From NCBI RefSeq assembly GCF_007556815.1, contig NZ_CP041745.1, positions 2,581,001 through 2,645,000 of the forward strand: DNA of 64,000 nt, given 5' to 3'. Positions 13,004 through 23,647 of the stretch are shown here, one piece after another. Numbering within the stretch: the first letter of the stretch is position 1; every line of letters starts with the position of its first letter. The position numbers were made by a program, and so were the translations under genes. The DNA is from Paraburkholderia megapolitana. Lineage in GTDB: Bacteria > Pseudomonadota > Gammaproteobacteria > Burkholderiales > Burkholderiaceae. The notes below the pieces were generated by a model. It had not been told where the DNA came from and did no database searches. It saw only the letters and a program-made list of their open reading frames with translations.

Positions 13004-14443
13004 ATGCCACTCGATTTACTTCACCTCGGCCCGCTCGTCCTGCTCGCTCATCTGCTGGGCATCGCGGCCGCATGCCACGCAATCCTGCATACCCGCACGT
13101 CCCAAGGTGCGATTGCGTGGGCGGTGTCGCTAGTCGCGATGCCGTATCTGACAGTCATCCCGTATCTGTTTCTCGGTCGCAGCAAGTTCGCCGGTTACGC
13201 CGATGCGCGTCGCATCGAGAACGAAACGCTGCGCTCGCGGGCCCATCCGCCGGAGTGGGACACGCGCGCTTCATCGGCTGGCGCGCCGACCGATGCGCTC
13301 GGCCACAGCCTCGTGCGCTCGCTCACGCATCTCGGCGGCATGCCGTTCCTGCCGGGCAACACGGTGCGTACGCTCGTCAACGGCGAGGCGACGTTTGCCG
13401 CGATCCTCGATGCGATCGAAAACGCGCAGCACTATATCGTCGTGCAGTTCTTCATCGTGCGGGCCGACGCGCTCGGCGAAATGCTCAAAGAAGCACTGAT
13501 CACGAAAGCAGCCCAGGGCGTACGCATTTACTTCCTGTACGACAGCATCGGTAGCTTCGATCTGCCGCATCGCTATGTCGCCGCGCTGCGTTCGGCCGGG
13601 GTCGAGATGCATCCGTTCGCGACCAACCGGCGCTTCGTCAATCGCTTCCAGCTCAACTTCCGCAATCATCGCAAGATCGTCGTGGTGGACGGCAAGCGGG
13701 CGTTTGTCGGTGGGCACAATGTCGGCGTCGAGTATCTCGGCGCGAAGCCGCCGCTTTCGCCGTGGCGCGATACGCATATCGAAGTGCGCGGACCCGCGGT
13801 GGCGAGCATCCAGTTCGTCTTCACCGAAGACTGGTACTGGGCAACGCAGCAGTTGCCGGCGCTCGAGATGCCGCCGTTCGAAGCCCCCACCGAAGGCATG
13901 CATTGCCTCGTCATGCCGACCGGCCCGGCGGACCGCTTCGAAACCTGCTCGCTGTTCTTCGTCGAAGCGATCAATGCAGCACGTATGCGCATCTGGATCA
14001 CGACGCCGTATCTGGTGCCCGACGAAGCCGTGCTGTCCGCGCTGCGGCTCGCCGTGCTGCGCGGCGTCGACGTGCGCATCCTGATCCCGAGCCGGCGTGA
14101 CCATCGTGTCGTGTTCGCCGCGTCGACGCTGTATGCGCACGACGCCGTGCGCAGCGGCATCCGGGTGTTCCGCTACCGGCCGGGCTTTCTGCATCAGAAG
14201 GTGGTGTTGATCGACGATGTGGCCGCGGCGATCGGCAGCGCGAATCTCGACAACCGCTCGTTCCGGCTCAACTTCGAAATCATGGTGCTGACCGTCGATC
14301 GCGAATTCGCCGCCGAGGTCCATGCGATGCTGATGCGCGACTTCGCGGAATCGTTCGAGATCGATCGGAACGAATACAAAAAAGCGCCGGCGTGGCGGCG
14401 CATTGCGATGCACGTGGCGCGGCTGTTTGCGCCGATCCTCTGA
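13004..14443 (+). CDS. cls: Cardiolipin synthase (phospholipase D family)
   Basis: Membrane enzyme that joins phosphatidylglycerol (or PE) molecules into cardiolipin. The 479-residue protein has two N-terminal membrane segments (residues about 5-25 and 38-58). Two phospholipase D domains carry HxKxxxxD motifs: NFRNHRKIVVVDGKRAFVGG near residue 225 and FLHQKVVLIDDVAAAIGSANLD near 400. The length and two-HKD layout fit the ClsA/YwnE-type synthase. Transcribed alone, convergent with glutathione peroxidase. Its last 22 bp are nearly duplicated just past the stop. Confidence 0.93.
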   Translation: MPLDLLHLGPLVLLAHLLGIAAACHAILHTRTSQGAIAWAVSLVAMPYLTVIPYLFLGRSKFAGYADARRIENETLRSRAHPPEWDTRASSAGAPTDALGHSLVRSLTHLGGMPFLPGNTVRTLVNGEATFAAILDAIENAQHYIVVQFFIVRADALGEMLKEALITKAAQGVRIYFLYDSIGSFDLPHRYVAALRSAGVEMHPFATNRRFVNRFQLNFRNHRKIVVVDGKRAFVGGHNVGVEYLGAKPPLSPWRDTHIEVRGPAVASIQFVFTEDWYWATQQLPALEMPPFEAPTEGMHCLVMPTGPADRFETCSLFFVEAINAARMRIWITTPYLVPDEAVLSALRLAVLRGVDVRILIPSRRDHRVVFAASTLYAHDAVRSGIRVFRYRPGFLHQKVVLIDDVAAAIGSANLDNRSFRLNFEIMVLTVDREFAAEVHAMLMRDFAESFEIDRNEYKKAPAWRRIAMHVARLFAPIL

Positions 14444-14469
14444 CCGACGCGGCTGTTTGCGCCGGTCCT
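14418..14469. repeat. 22-bp direct repeat spanning the cls stop
   Basis: A segment at 14418-14439 (CGCGGCTGTTTGCGCC...) recurs at 14448-14469 with one mismatch, a 30-bp period. The first copy is the end of cls and the second is non-coding. Confidence 0.75.
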
Positions 14470-14485
14470 GTCGCCGCGCCGTTCG

Positions 14486-14977
14486 CTACAGCAGCTTTTC
14501 GATATCGGCCTTGATTGCTTCTGGCTTCGTCACTGGCGCGTAGCGCTTGATGACGTTACCGCTGCGGTCCACCAGAAACTTCGTGAAGTTCCACTTGATC
14601 GCCCCGATGCCGAGCAACCCCGGCGCCTCCGACGTCAAGTACCGGTACAGCGGATGCGCGCCCGCCCCGTTCACATCGATCTTGTCGAACATCGGAAACG
14701 ACACGCTGAACTTCTGCTCACAGAAGCCGCCGATCTGCGCCGCATCGCCGGGCTCCTGCTTGCCGAACTGGTTGCACGGAAAGCCCAGCACTTCGAGTCC
14801 ACGTTCCGCATATTCGCCGTACAGCGCCTGCAGGCCCTGGTATTGCGGCGTGAAGCCGCATTCGCTCGCCGTGTTGACGATCAGCAGAACCTTGCCGCGA
14901 TACTGTGCGAGGCCGATCGTCTCGCCGCCGAGCGTGCGAGCCGAGAACTCATAGACCGATGCCGTATTTTTTCCCAT
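14486..14977 (-). CDS. Glutathione peroxidase family protein
   Basis: Thiol peroxidase of the glutathione peroxidase (BtuE-like) family that reduces hydroperoxides, probably with thioredoxin or glutathione. The ATG at 14977 follows a good Shine-Dalgarno (GGAGAGG) and gives 163 residues, the usual length. Catalytic motifs in order are the peroxidatic cysteine in VNTASECGFTPQYQGL (about residue 36), FPCNQFGKQEPG with the conserved Gln, and IKWNFTKFLVDRSG with the conserved Trp/Asn. A cysteine replaces the selenocysteine of animal enzymes. Convergent with cls and divergent from the ABC-F gene. Confidence 0.93.
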   Translation of the reverse strand: MGKNTASVYEFSARTLGGETIGLAQYRGKVLLIVNTASECGFTPQYQGLQALYGEYAERGLEVLGFPCNQFGKQEPGDAAQIGGFCEQKFSVSFPMFDKIDVNGAGAHPLYRYLTSEAPGLLGIGAIKWNFTKFLVDRSGNVIKRYAPVTKPEAIKADIEKLL

Positions 14978-15131
14978 GAAGTCCTCTCCTGAAGTCCTGC
15001 GATGAAAGCGCACAGTCTAAGCGAAATGTTCCGCTGAGACTGTCGGGTAACTGCTTGCCAGCCCACGCCATACTCCCCAACCGCCGCACAGTCTAAAATA
15101 GCGACTTTCTCCGCTCCGGTCCGACGTTCCT

Positions 15132-17063
15132 GTGATCCGCTTCACTCAGTTCAGCCTTGCTCGCGGCACCAAGCCGCTGTTCGACCAGACCACGTTTACT
15201 CTGAACCCCGGCGAGAAAGCCGGCCTGATCGGGGCGAACGGCGCCGGCAAGTCGACCCTGTTCGCCGTGCTGCGCGGCGAACTGCATGCGGATGCCGGCG
15301 ACTTCTCGCTGCCGCCCTCGTGGCGCATCGCATACGTTGCCCAGGAAACGCCCGCTGTCGATCAGAGCGCCCTCGCCTATACGCTCGACGGCGACACTGC
15401 CCTGCGTTCGATCGAAGCGCGCATCGCCGCGGCATCGGCTGCGCATGACGGCGCCGCCGAAGCCGACGCACATGCCGCGTTCGCCGACGCCGACGGCTAC
15501 ACCGCGCCCGCGCGCGCCGAGACGCTGCTGCTCGGCCTCGGTTTCACGCTCGACCAGACGCGCGAACCCGTCAGCAGTTTCTCGGGCGGCTGGCGCATGC
15601 GGCTGAACCTCGCACAGGCGCTGATGTGTCCGTCCGATCTGCTGCTGCTCGACGAACCAACGAACCACCTGGACCTCGATGCGATCGTCTGGCTCGAAGA
15701 CTGGCTGCATCGCTATGCGGGCACGCTGATCGTGATCTCGCACGATCGCGAATTCCTCGATTCGATCTGCGACGTCACGCTGCATCTCGAGAACCAGCAG
15801 GTGAAGCGTTACGGCGGCAACTACTCGCAGTTCGAAATCCTGCGCGCGCAACAGCTCGCGCTGCAGCAGAGCGCGTTCGAGAAACAGCGCAAAACCATCG
15901 AGCACTTGCAGAGTTTCGTCGATCGCTTCAAGGCGAAGGCTACGAAGGCGCGCCAGGCGCAGAGCCGCGTGAAGGCGCTCGAAAGAATGGAGCTGATCGC
16001 GCCGGCTCACGCGTCGTCGCCGTTCACGTTCGAGTTCCGTACGCCCGATTCCGCGCCGAACCCGATGCTCGTGATGGAAGACGTGCGCTGCGGCTACCAC
16101 GCGGACGATGGGAGCGAGATTCCGATCGTCGGGCAGGTCACGCTGTCGATCCAGAACGGTCAACGCATCGGCCTGCTCGGTGCAAACGGCCAGGGCAAGT
16201 CCACGCTGATCAAGACGCTGGCCGGCACGCTGACGCCGCTAGGCGGCGACGTGCGCGAAGGCAAAGGGCTGCGGATCGGCTACTTCGCACAGCATCAGCT
16301 CGAAACGCTGCGCCCCGACGACACGCCGCTGCAACACCTCGCGCGGCTTGCACCCGATACGCGCGAACAGGAGTTGCGCGATTTCCTCGGTGGCTTCAAC
16401 TTTCCCGGCGAGATGGCGAGCGCGCGGATCGCGCCGTTCTCGGGCGGCGAGAAGGCGCGCCTCGCGCTGGCGCTGATCATCTGGCAAAAACCGAATCTGC
16501 TGCTGCTCGACGAACCGACCAACCACCTCGACCTCGAAACGCGTCACGCGCTGACCATGGCGCTCGCGCAGTTCGAAGGCACGCTGATTCTCGTGTCGCA
16601 CGATCGTCACCTGCTGCGCGCGACGACCGACCAGTTCATGCTGGTCGCGAAGCACAGGCTGCAACCGTTCGACGGCGACCTCGACGATTACCGCGACTGG
16701 CTGCTGCAACACGCGGCCGAACAGCGCGCGGCATTGAAGGCCGGTAACGCGGAGCCGGACGCCGGCGACTCGGCGCCGAATCGCAAGGAACAGCGGCGGC
16801 TCGAAGCGGAAACGCGGCAGAAGCTGGCGCACCTGAAAAAACCGCTCCAGACACGCATCACAAAGATCGAGAAGGAAATGGACGCGCTCAACGCGGAGCG
16901 CGCGACGCTCGATGCGTTCGTCGCCGACGCGGCCAGCTACGAGCCTGCCCACAAGACCCGCCTGACCGATTCGATCCGTCGCCAGGCCGAAGTGAATGCG
17001 CGCCTCGCCGCACTCGAAGCCGAATGGCTCGGTGCGCACGAGGAACTTGAACAGATCGGCTAG
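15132..17063 (+). CDS. yheS: ABC-F family ATPase (YheS-like)
   Basis: Soluble tandem-ATPase of the ABC-F family, whose members act on the ribosome and not in transport; the YheS-type role is still poorly defined. It has 643 residues from a GTG start. Walker A motifs are GANGAGKST near 37-45 and GANGQGKST near 345; signatures are FSGGWRMRLNLAQAL and FSGGEKARLALAL. Two LLLDEPTNHLDL Walker B blocks and an interdomain linker with a KATKARQAQSRVKALERM helix define the family. A C-terminal charged coiled coil (about 545-643) fits YheS and is longer than in EttA. Divergent from glutathione peroxidase. It stands alone, with the CoA-transferase gene 44 bp downstream. Confidence 0.9.
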   Translation: MIRFTQFSLARGTKPLFDQTTFTLNPGEKAGLIGANGAGKSTLFAVLRGELHADAGDFSLPPSWRIAYVAQETPAVDQSALAYTLDGDTALRSIEARIAAASAAHDGAAEADAHAAFADADGYTAPARAETLLLGLGFTLDQTREPVSSFSGGWRMRLNLAQALMCPSDLLLLDEPTNHLDLDAIVWLEDWLHRYAGTLIVISHDREFLDSICDVTLHLENQQVKRYGGNYSQFEILRAQQLALQQSAFEKQRKTIEHLQSFVDRFKAKATKARQAQSRVKALERMELIAPAHASSPFTFEFRTPDSAPNPMLVMEDVRCGYHADDGSEIPIVGQVTLSIQNGQRIGLLGANGQGKSTLIKTLAGTLTPLGGDVREGKGLRIGYFAQHQLETLRPDDTPLQHLARLAPDTREQELRDFLGGFNFPGEMASARIAPFSGGEKARLALALIIWQKPNLLLLDEPTNHLDLETRHALTMALAQFEGTLILVSHDRHLLRATTDQFMLVAKHRLQPFDGDLDDYRDWLLQHAAEQRAALKAGNAEPDAGDSAPNRKEQRRLEAETRQKLAHLKKPLQTRITKIEKEMDALNAERATLDAFVADAASYEPAHKTRLTDSIRRQAEVNARLAALEAEWLGAHEELEQIG

Positions 17064-17107
17064 CGGCACCGTGCGAGGTCCGCGCCGGCATCGATGAGAG
17101 GTTTGCC

Positions 17108-18196
17108 TTGTCTGCTTCGCCTGACTCGTCTGTCTCATCTTCACCTACGGTTGCTCCCGCATTGCAAGGACTGCGCGTACTCGATCTGACGCGCCTGCTA
17201 CCCGGCCCCGTTGCCACGTTGCGGCTCGCGGAACTCGGCGCCGAAGTGCTGAAGATCGAAGCGCCCGGCGAAGGCGACGCAACGCGCACGATGATGCAGA
17301 GTTCAAGCGATCGCGCCGCAGGTCGGCCCGGGGCGTTCTACCGCCTGGTCAATCGCGGCAAACGCGAGATGCGGCTCGATCTGAAGTCGGAGGCGGGACG
17401 CACGGTGCTGTGTGCGCTGGCGCGCGAAGCGGATGTGCTCATCGAAAGTTTCCGGCCCGGTGTGATGGACCGGCTGGGCGTCGGTTTCGAGGCGCTGCAT
17501 GCGCTCAATCCAAAGCTTGTGTATTGCGCGATCAGCGGTTATGGGGCGGCAGGACCGTTCACGCAGCACGCGGGCCACGATCTCAACTACATCGGCTACG
17601 CAGGCGTGCTCGATCAACTCGCGGACCGCGACGGCGCACCCGTCTTGCCGAACTTCCAGATCGCCGACCTGCTCGGCGGTGCATTGAGCGCGGTCACGCA
17701 GATACTTGCCGCGCTGTGGCACGTTGCGCGCGGCGGCGATGGCCGTTTCGTCGACGTCTCGATGACACATGCGAGCTACGCGCACAACGTCGTGGCGCAG
17801 ATCGCGCTCGCCAACGACGGCACCGCGCCGCCCGCTGGCGGTGGACTGCTGAACGGCGGCGTGCCCTGCTACAACCTTTACCGCACACTCGATGGAAGGT
17901 GGCTCGCGGTCGGTGCGCTCGAACTGAAGTTCTGGGAGACGTTGTGTACTGCGCTCGGCCGGCCCGACTGGGCAACGCGGCACTGGAGCCTCGGACAGGC
18001 GATCGGCGGCCCTGATGCGCACACGCTGACGCGGGAACTCGCGGCGGTCATTGCCGGCAATTCGCTGGAGGACTGGGTGACGTTGCTGGAGCCGCTCGAT
18101 TGCTGCGTATCGCCGGTGCTGACGGCGGCGGAAGCGGCACGGCATCCGCTGTTTGCGCCGGTGCTCGCGCAGGAAGCGTCGAAGGATGCCGGGTAA
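17108..18196 (+). CDS. CaiB/BaiF family CoA-transferase
   Basis: Class III CoA-transferase/alpha-methylacyl-CoA racemase family member of 362 residues; the acyl substrate is not readable from sequence. It opens with a Ser-rich leader then LQGLRVLDLTRLLPGPVATL, the standard family N-terminus. The motif LKIEAPGEGDATR and the conserved catalytic Asp in GHDLNYIGYAGVLDQL (the Asp follows a His, as in racemase-like members) are present. The likely start is TTG at 17108, preceded by GAGAGG. It sits 44 bp behind the ABC-F gene on the same strand and may share its transcript, with no evident functional link. A racemase role is as likely as a transferase role. Confidence 0.88.
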   Translation: MSASPDSSVSSSPTVAPALQGLRVLDLTRLLPGPVATLRLAELGAEVLKIEAPGEGDATRTMMQSSSDRAAGRPGAFYRLVNRGKREMRLDLKSEAGRTVLCALAREADVLIESFRPGVMDRLGVGFEALHALNPKLVYCAISGYGAAGPFTQHAGHDLNYIGYAGVLDQLADRDGAPVLPNFQIADLLGGALSAVTQILAALWHVARGGDGRFVDVSMTHASYAHNVVAQIALANDGTAPPAGGGLLNGGVPCYNLYRTLDGRWLAVGALELKFWETLCTALGRPDWATRHWSLGQAIGGPDAHTLTRELAAVIAGNSLEDWVTLLEPLDCCVSPVLTAAEAARHPLFAPVLAQEASKDAG

Positions 18197-18223
18197 GGCG
18201 AAGCGAGAGCTTCGCCGCTCCGC

Positions 18224-18487
18224 TCACCGCCGCGGCAACGTCTGCCGCTGGGAAGGCCCGTCGTCGATCAGCGTGTGCTTGCGTCCTTGCACGTGCTGGC
18301 GGATGGTGGCCCGTACCTGGTCGGCGGTCACGTCTTCCGCAACCACGCGGCGCGAGATCTGCCCGGTTTCGTCGATCCACTCGACGATCCGGCAGCCGCC
18401 GCCCCACGGCGCCCGGATAGGCGGAGATACCCGGCAGCCGCGCAGGCTCGCGAGTCGATCGGTCGCGGTTTCATGAGGCTGTTTCAA
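18224..18487 (-). CDS. Small conserved protein (DUF2866-like)
   Basis: 87 residues if started at the TTG at 18487, which follows an AAGGA ribosome site; a longer upstream frame is open but looks like leader. The core reads CRVSPPIRAPWGGGCRIVEW and then IDETGQISRRVVAEDVTADQVRATIRQH. It resembles, from memory, the small Burkholderiaceae-restricted DUF2866 proteins of unknown function. A basic C-terminus (GRKHTLIDDG...) and no membrane segment suggest a cytosolic protein. It lies 131 bp downstream of radA on the same strand and converges with the CoA-transferase. No function is offered. Confidence 0.6.
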   Translation of the reverse strand: MKQPHETATDRLASLRGCRVSPPIRAPWGGGCRIVEWIDETGQISRRVVAEDVTADQVRATIRQHVQGRKHTLIDDGPSQRQTLPRR

Positions 18488-18618
18488 GACGTCATCCTTT
18501 CCGCTGCGGGTGGGATTACACACCCGGCCAGAATAGGGAAAACGTGTAGCAGCTTGGTTACAGTTCGTCTCGCGATATTTACGACGGATTACATCGCGCA
18601 TACACCCGCGGCGCGCGG

Positions 18619-19995
18619 CTATTCGAGCGTGCGGACCCGGTCGATGGCCTGCTCGATGCGCTCGACCGCGATGACCTGCAGCCCGTCGATCGGCTGCTTC
18701 GGCGCATTCGCCTTTGGAATCAGCGCAATCGAGAAGCCGAGCTTCGCCGCTTCCTTCAGGCGCTCCTGACCGCGCGGCGACGGCCGGATTTCTCCCGCGA
18801 GCCCGACTTCGCCGAAAACGACGAGGCCCTTCGGTAGCGGTTTGTTACGCATTGACGAGTGGATTGCGAGCAATACCGCGAGGTCGGCGGCGGGCTCGGT
18901 GATCTTCACGCCGCCTACCGCATTCAGGAACACGTCCTGATCGAAGCACGCAATACCGGCGTGCCGATGCAGTACAGCGAGCAGCATCGCGAGGCGGTTC
19001 TGTTCGAGTCCCACCGCAAGACGCCGCGGGTTCGGCGCGTTCGCCGAATCGACCAGCGCCTGCACTTCGACGAGCAGCGGCCGCGTGCCCTCTTGCGTCA
19101 CGAGCACGCACGAGCCGGGCACGATCTGTTCGTGCTGCGAGAGGAACAGCGCCGACGGATTGGCGACGCCGCGCAGGCCGCGCTCGGTCATCGCGAAGAC
19201 GCCGAGTTCGTTCACCGCGCCGAAGCGGTTCTTGAACGCGCGCACGAGCCGGAACGACGAATGCGTATCGCCTTCGAAATACAGCACGGTGTCGACGATG
19301 TGTTCGAGCACGCGCGGCCCGGCGAGGTTGCCCTCTTTCGTCACGTGGCCGACCATGATGATGGCCGTGCCCGATTGCTTGGCGATACGCGTGAGTTGCG
19401 CGGCGCATTCGCGCACCTGCGCAACTGAGCCCGGCGCGGACGTCAACGCATCGGAATAGATGGTCTGGATCGAATCGATGACGGCGACGTCGGGCCGTTC
19501 GGCATCGATGGTCGCCTGGATTTTTTCGAGCTGGATTTCGGCGAGCAGCATCAGTTCGCTCGCCTGCACGTCGGTTTCGAGCAGCGACAGTCGCTGCGCG
19601 CGCAGCGCAATCTGCGCCGCCGATTCTTCGCCGCTCACATACAGCGCGCGCCGTTCGTTCGAGATCGCGGCAAGCGATTGCAGCAGCAATGTCGATTTAC
19701 CGATGCCCGGATCGCCGCCGATCAGCACCACGCCGCCCGGCACGAGCCCGCCACCCAGCACGCGATCGAACTCGCCGACACCGGTCGAAAAGCGCGGCAC
19801 ATCCGATGCCTGGATATCCGCGAGACGCTGCACCGGCGCATTCTTTGCGAGCGACTGAAAGCGATGCGTACTGGCCTGCTCCGCGACGCCCTCGACCAGC
19901 GTATTCCATGCCCCGCACGCGGGACATTGTCCTTGCCACTTCGGTGCCTGCCCGCCGCATTCGGTGCAGGTGTACAACGTTTTTTGTTTAGCCAC
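18619..19995 (-). CDS. radA: DNA repair protein RadA
   Basis: RecA-like helicase that drives branch migration in recombination and repair. The GTG at 19995 gives 458 residues beginning VAKQKTLYTCTECGG, the usual start; a TTG eight codons upstream is less likely. The N-terminal C4 zinc finger (CTECG ... CPACG) is at residues about 10-30. The ATPase domain carries GGDPGIGKSTLLLQ near 95 and the RadA signature KNRFGAVNELGVF near 255. The C-terminal Lon-protease-like domain (AADLAVLLAIHSS, VVFGEVGLAGEIR) follows from about 290. It lies 50 bp downstream of alr on the same strand, probably as a two-gene unit. Confidence 0.95.
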   Translation of the reverse strand: MAKQKTLYTCTECGGQAPKWQGQCPACGAWNTLVEGVAEQASTHRFQSLAKNAPVQRLADIQASDVPRFSTGVGEFDRVLGGGLVPGGVVLIGGDPGIGKSTLLLQSLAAISNERRALYVSGEESAAQIALRAQRLSLLETDVQASELMLLAEIQLEKIQATIDAERPDVAVIDSIQTIYSDALTSAPGSVAQVRECAAQLTRIAKQSGTAIIMVGHVTKEGNLAGPRVLEHIVDTVLYFEGDTHSSFRLVRAFKNRFGAVNELGVFAMTERGLRGVANPSALFLSQHEQIVPGSCVLVTQEGTRPLLVEVQALVDSANAPNPRRLAVGLEQNRLAMLLAVLHRHAGIACFDQDVFLNAVGGVKITEPAADLAVLLAIHSSMRNKPLPKGLVVFGEVGLAGEIRPSPRGQERLKEAAKLGFSIALIPKANAPKQPIDGLQVIAVERIEQAIDRVRTLE

Positions 19996-20045
19996 GCGCC
20001 TTCCGATCTTCTGACCCAATGCCCCGCAAGAAACTCACGCGGCGC

Positions 20046-21116
20046 TCATTCGGCGCGCACCGGCACGCGCTGCGCGACCGCGCACGTCAGCTCGTAGCCG
20101 ATCGTGCCGGCGGCCTGCGCGACATCGTCGACCGACAGCGCCGTACCCCACAGTTCGACGCGCGAGCCAACGCCGGCATTCGGGCACAGCGTGAGGTCAA
20201 CGGTAATCATGTCCATCGATACACGGCCGACCACCTGCGTGCGCACCCCGTCGACAATGACCGGCGTGCCTTCGGGCGCGAGCCGCGGGTACCCGTCCGC
20301 ATAACCGCACGCGATCACGCCGATGCGCATCGACCCCTGCGCGGCAAACCTCGAGCCGTACCCAACCGTCTGGCCCGCACCGAGCGATTGCACTGCGATC
20401 AATTCGGAGGCTAGCGTCATGGCGGGCTGCAAGCCGGTGTCGGCAATATCGCTGTGCACACCGGTCGGCGAACCGCCGTACAGGATGATGCCGGGGCGCA
20501 CCCAGTCGAAATGCGCCTCGGGGTGCCACAGCGTGGCCGCCGAATTCGCGAGGCTACGCGCGCCGGCAATGCCTTCGGCGCCGCGCTCGAAGGCCGCCAT
20601 CTGGTGCGCGATGCCACGCTCGGCGTCGGCGTCGGAGAAATGGGTCATCAACGTGATCTGGCCCACGCCCTGGCACGCGCGCGCGCGTTCCCACGCGCTG
20701 CGGAATCGTTCCGGCGTATAGCCGAGACGATTCATGCCGCTATTCATCTTGAGCTGGATGTTGACTGGCTTAGAGAGGCGCGCCATTTCGAGCATGCGCA
20801 TCTGTTCGTCGGAATGCACCGCGGTGGTGAGGCTATAGCGGTCGATCACGTCGATATCGGTGGGGCGGAAAAAACCTTCGAGCAGCAGGATCGGACCCGC
20901 CCAGCCCAGCTCGCGCAACTTCACCGCTTCTTCGAGGTCCAGCAGACCGAAACCGTCGGTCGCACGCAAACCGGGGAACACGCGCGCCAGACCGTGGCCA
21001 TACGCATTAGCTTTGACGACTGCCCAGATTTTCGACTTCGGCGCATAACGGCGTGCGACAGCGAGATTGTTGGCGAGAGCAGCGGTATGAATCGTGGCAA
21101 GAAGGGGGCGCGGCAT
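20046..21116 (-). CDS. alr: Alanine racemase
   Basis: PLP enzyme that interconverts L- and D-alanine for peptidoglycan. 356 residues, normal for the family. The PLP-binding lysine lies in [12 protein letters not shown] (about residue 34) and the second catalytic base tyrosine in [11 protein letters not shown] (about 250). An alpha/beta barrel is followed by a C-terminal beta domain ([14 protein letters not shown]). With no amino-acid dehydrogenase partner alongside, a biosynthetic Alr is more likely than a catabolic DadX. Divergent from lplT; radA follows on the same strand. Confidence 0.95.
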   Translation of the reverse strand: MPRPLLATIHTAALANNLAVARRYAPKSKIWAVVKANAYGHGLARVFPGLRATDGFGLLDLEEAVKLRELGWAGPILLLEGFFRPTDIDVIDRYSLTTAVHSDEQMRMLEMARLSKPVNIQLKMNSGMNRLGYTPERFRSAWERARACQGVGQITLMTHFSDADAERGIAHQMAAFERGAEGIAGARSLANSAATLWHPEAHFDWVRPGIILYGGSPTGVHSDIADTGLQPAMTLASELIAVQSLGAGQTVGYGSRFAAQGSMRIGVIACGYADGYPRLAPEGTPVIVDGVRTQVVGRVSMDMITVDLTLCPNAGVGSRVELWGTALSVDDVAQAAGTIGYELTCAVAQRVPVRAE

Positions 21117-21335
21117 GAGAAATTTTCGTAAAGACGCTTGCGAATCAGCAGCTTACTGGACGTTTTCAGTGCGTCGAGAGCCCGCTGGGCGGTGCGATCA
21201 AGGATTTTGCTAGTCCGAATGCGAGTATTTTCATGTTATAAAGCCGTGCGCACAACCCATTTCGAACGGAATAAGCCCGGACGCAGAACACGTGTCCGGG
21301 GCGGACGGACCGCAGCGAGGACAGCATCGCATCAG

Positions 21336-22643
21336 ATGAAAAAAGGTTTTTACACCATTATGGCCGCGCAGTTTTTTTCTTCGCTGGCCGACAATGCGCT
21401 TCTGATCGCTGCTATTGCACTGCTGAAAGATCTCCACGCCCCGAACTGGATGACGCCGCTGCTCAAGTTGTTCTTTGTGCTGTCGTACGTCGTGCTGGCG
21501 GCTTTCGTGGGCGCCTTCGCCGACTCCCGCCCCAAAGGCCGGGTCATGTTCGTGACCAACACGATCAAGGTGCTCGGCTGCATCGTGATGCTGTTCGGTG
21601 CGCACCCGCTCATTGCCTACGGCATAGTCGGCTTCGGCGCCGCGGCTTACTCGCCGGCCAAGTACGGCATACTCACCGAACTGCTGCCGCCTGACCGGCT
21701 CGTCGCCGCGAACGGCTGGATCGAAGGCACGACCGTCGGCTCGATCATTCTCGGTACCGTGCTTGGCGGTGCGCTGATCAGCCCGCACATCGCGGCGCAC
21801 GTCATGAAGCACACCCCTGCGAGCATCGGCACGCCGGCCGAAGCCGCGATGCTCGTGATCATCTCCATCTACATCATCGCCGCGCTGTTCAATCTGGGCA
21901 TTCCCGATACCGGCGCCCGCTACCCGCGCCAGGAGCGCGGGCCAATCAAGCTCATCACCGACTTCGCCGACTGCTTCACGATTCTCTGGCGCGACAAGCT
22001 CGGACAGATTTCGCTTGCCGTCACGACGCTCTTCTGGGGCGCGGGCGCGACGTTGCAATTCATCGTGCTGAAGTGGGCCGAAGTATCGCTCGACATGTCG
22101 CTGTCGCAGGCTGCGATCTTGCAGGCGGTCGTCGCGGTCGGCGTCGCAGTCGGCGCGATGATCGCCGCAGCCAAGGTGCCGTTGAAGAAGTCGCTCTCGG
22201 TGCTGCCGGTCGGCGTCATCATGGGCATCGCCGTGATGCTGATGGCGTTCTATACCAAGCATCTGTTTCCCGAGCACTGGGGCATCTATTTCGGTCGTAT
22301 GCATGTGCCGGGCTACCTGCTCGTCGCGTATCTGTTCCTGATGGTGGTCGGCGGGCTGTCGGGCTTCTTTGTCGTGCCGATGAACGCGCTGCTGCAACAT
22401 CGCGGGCACGTGCTGCTGTCGGCGGGACACTCAATCGCGGTGCAGAACTTCAACGAAAACCTCTCGGTGCTCGTCATGCTCTGCCTGTATGCCGTGCTCG
22501 TCTGGCTCGACGTGCCGGTCGGGGTCGTGATCGTGCTGTTCGGCACGTTCGTGTGCCTGATGATGTGGGTTGTGATGCGGCGTCACCAGGCGAACCAGCG
22601 CGCCTTCGACTCGGTCGCCTTGATCGGCGAAATGCGCCACTGA
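21336..22643 (+). CDS. lplT: Lysophospholipid transporter LplT (MFS)
   Basis: Major-facilitator flippase that returns lysophospholipids across the inner membrane for re-acylation. The ATG at 21336 gives 435 residues (MKKGFYTIMAAQFFSSLADN), matching the LplT N-terminus; a longer in-frame extension is non-conserved in character. About 12 hydrophobic segments are visible. Family marks are LTELLPPDRLVAANGWIEGTTV and ALLQHRGHVLLSAGHSIAVQ. In enterobacteria lplT is followed by the acyltransferase aas, which is absent here. Divergent from alr. A weak inverted repeat (ATGGCGG/CCGCCAT) follows the stop. Confidence 0.9.
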   Translation: MKKGFYTIMAAQFFSSLADNALLIAAIALLKDLHAPNWMTPLLKLFFVLSYVVLAAFVGAFADSRPKGRVMFVTNTIKVLGCIVMLFGAHPLIAYGIVGFGAAAYSPAKYGILTELLPPDRLVAANGWIEGTTVGSIILGTVLGGALISPHIAAHVMKHTPASIGTPAEAAMLVIISIYIIAALFNLGIPDTGARYPRQERGPIKLITDFADCFTILWRDKLGQISLAVTTLFWGAGATLQFIVLKWAEVSLDMSLSQAAILQAVVAVGVAVGAMIAAAKVPLKKSLSVLPVGVIMGIAVMLMAFYTKHLFPEHWGIYFGRMHVPGYLLVAYLFLMVVGGLSGFFVVPMNALLQHRGHVLLSAGHSIAVQNFNENLSVLVMLCLYAVLVWLDVPVGVVIVLFGTFVCLMMWVVMRRHQANQRAFDSVALIGEMRH

Positions 22644-22740
22644 CAGTTCTACATGGCGGTGTGCCGCACGCGCCCTCGCCGCCTTGTAACGCCGCCATAG
22701 TGGGCGGTCCGCACCGGCCCTTCTTATTTCACGCTTTCCG

Positions 22741-23547
<807 letters not shown>

Positions 23548-23647
23548 GCGTGTCGCTGTAATCGTGGCGCGCGTGGTTCGATCGACTTCAGTAACGCCCG
23601 CCTGATCGTTGCGTTGCCGACGCCTGCGCGCACGCCATCGTTCGCCG

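Noticed and set aside
22653..22698. ATGGCGG/CCGCCAT inverted repeat after lplT as a terminator
   Set aside because: The loop is 32 bases long and no T run follows.
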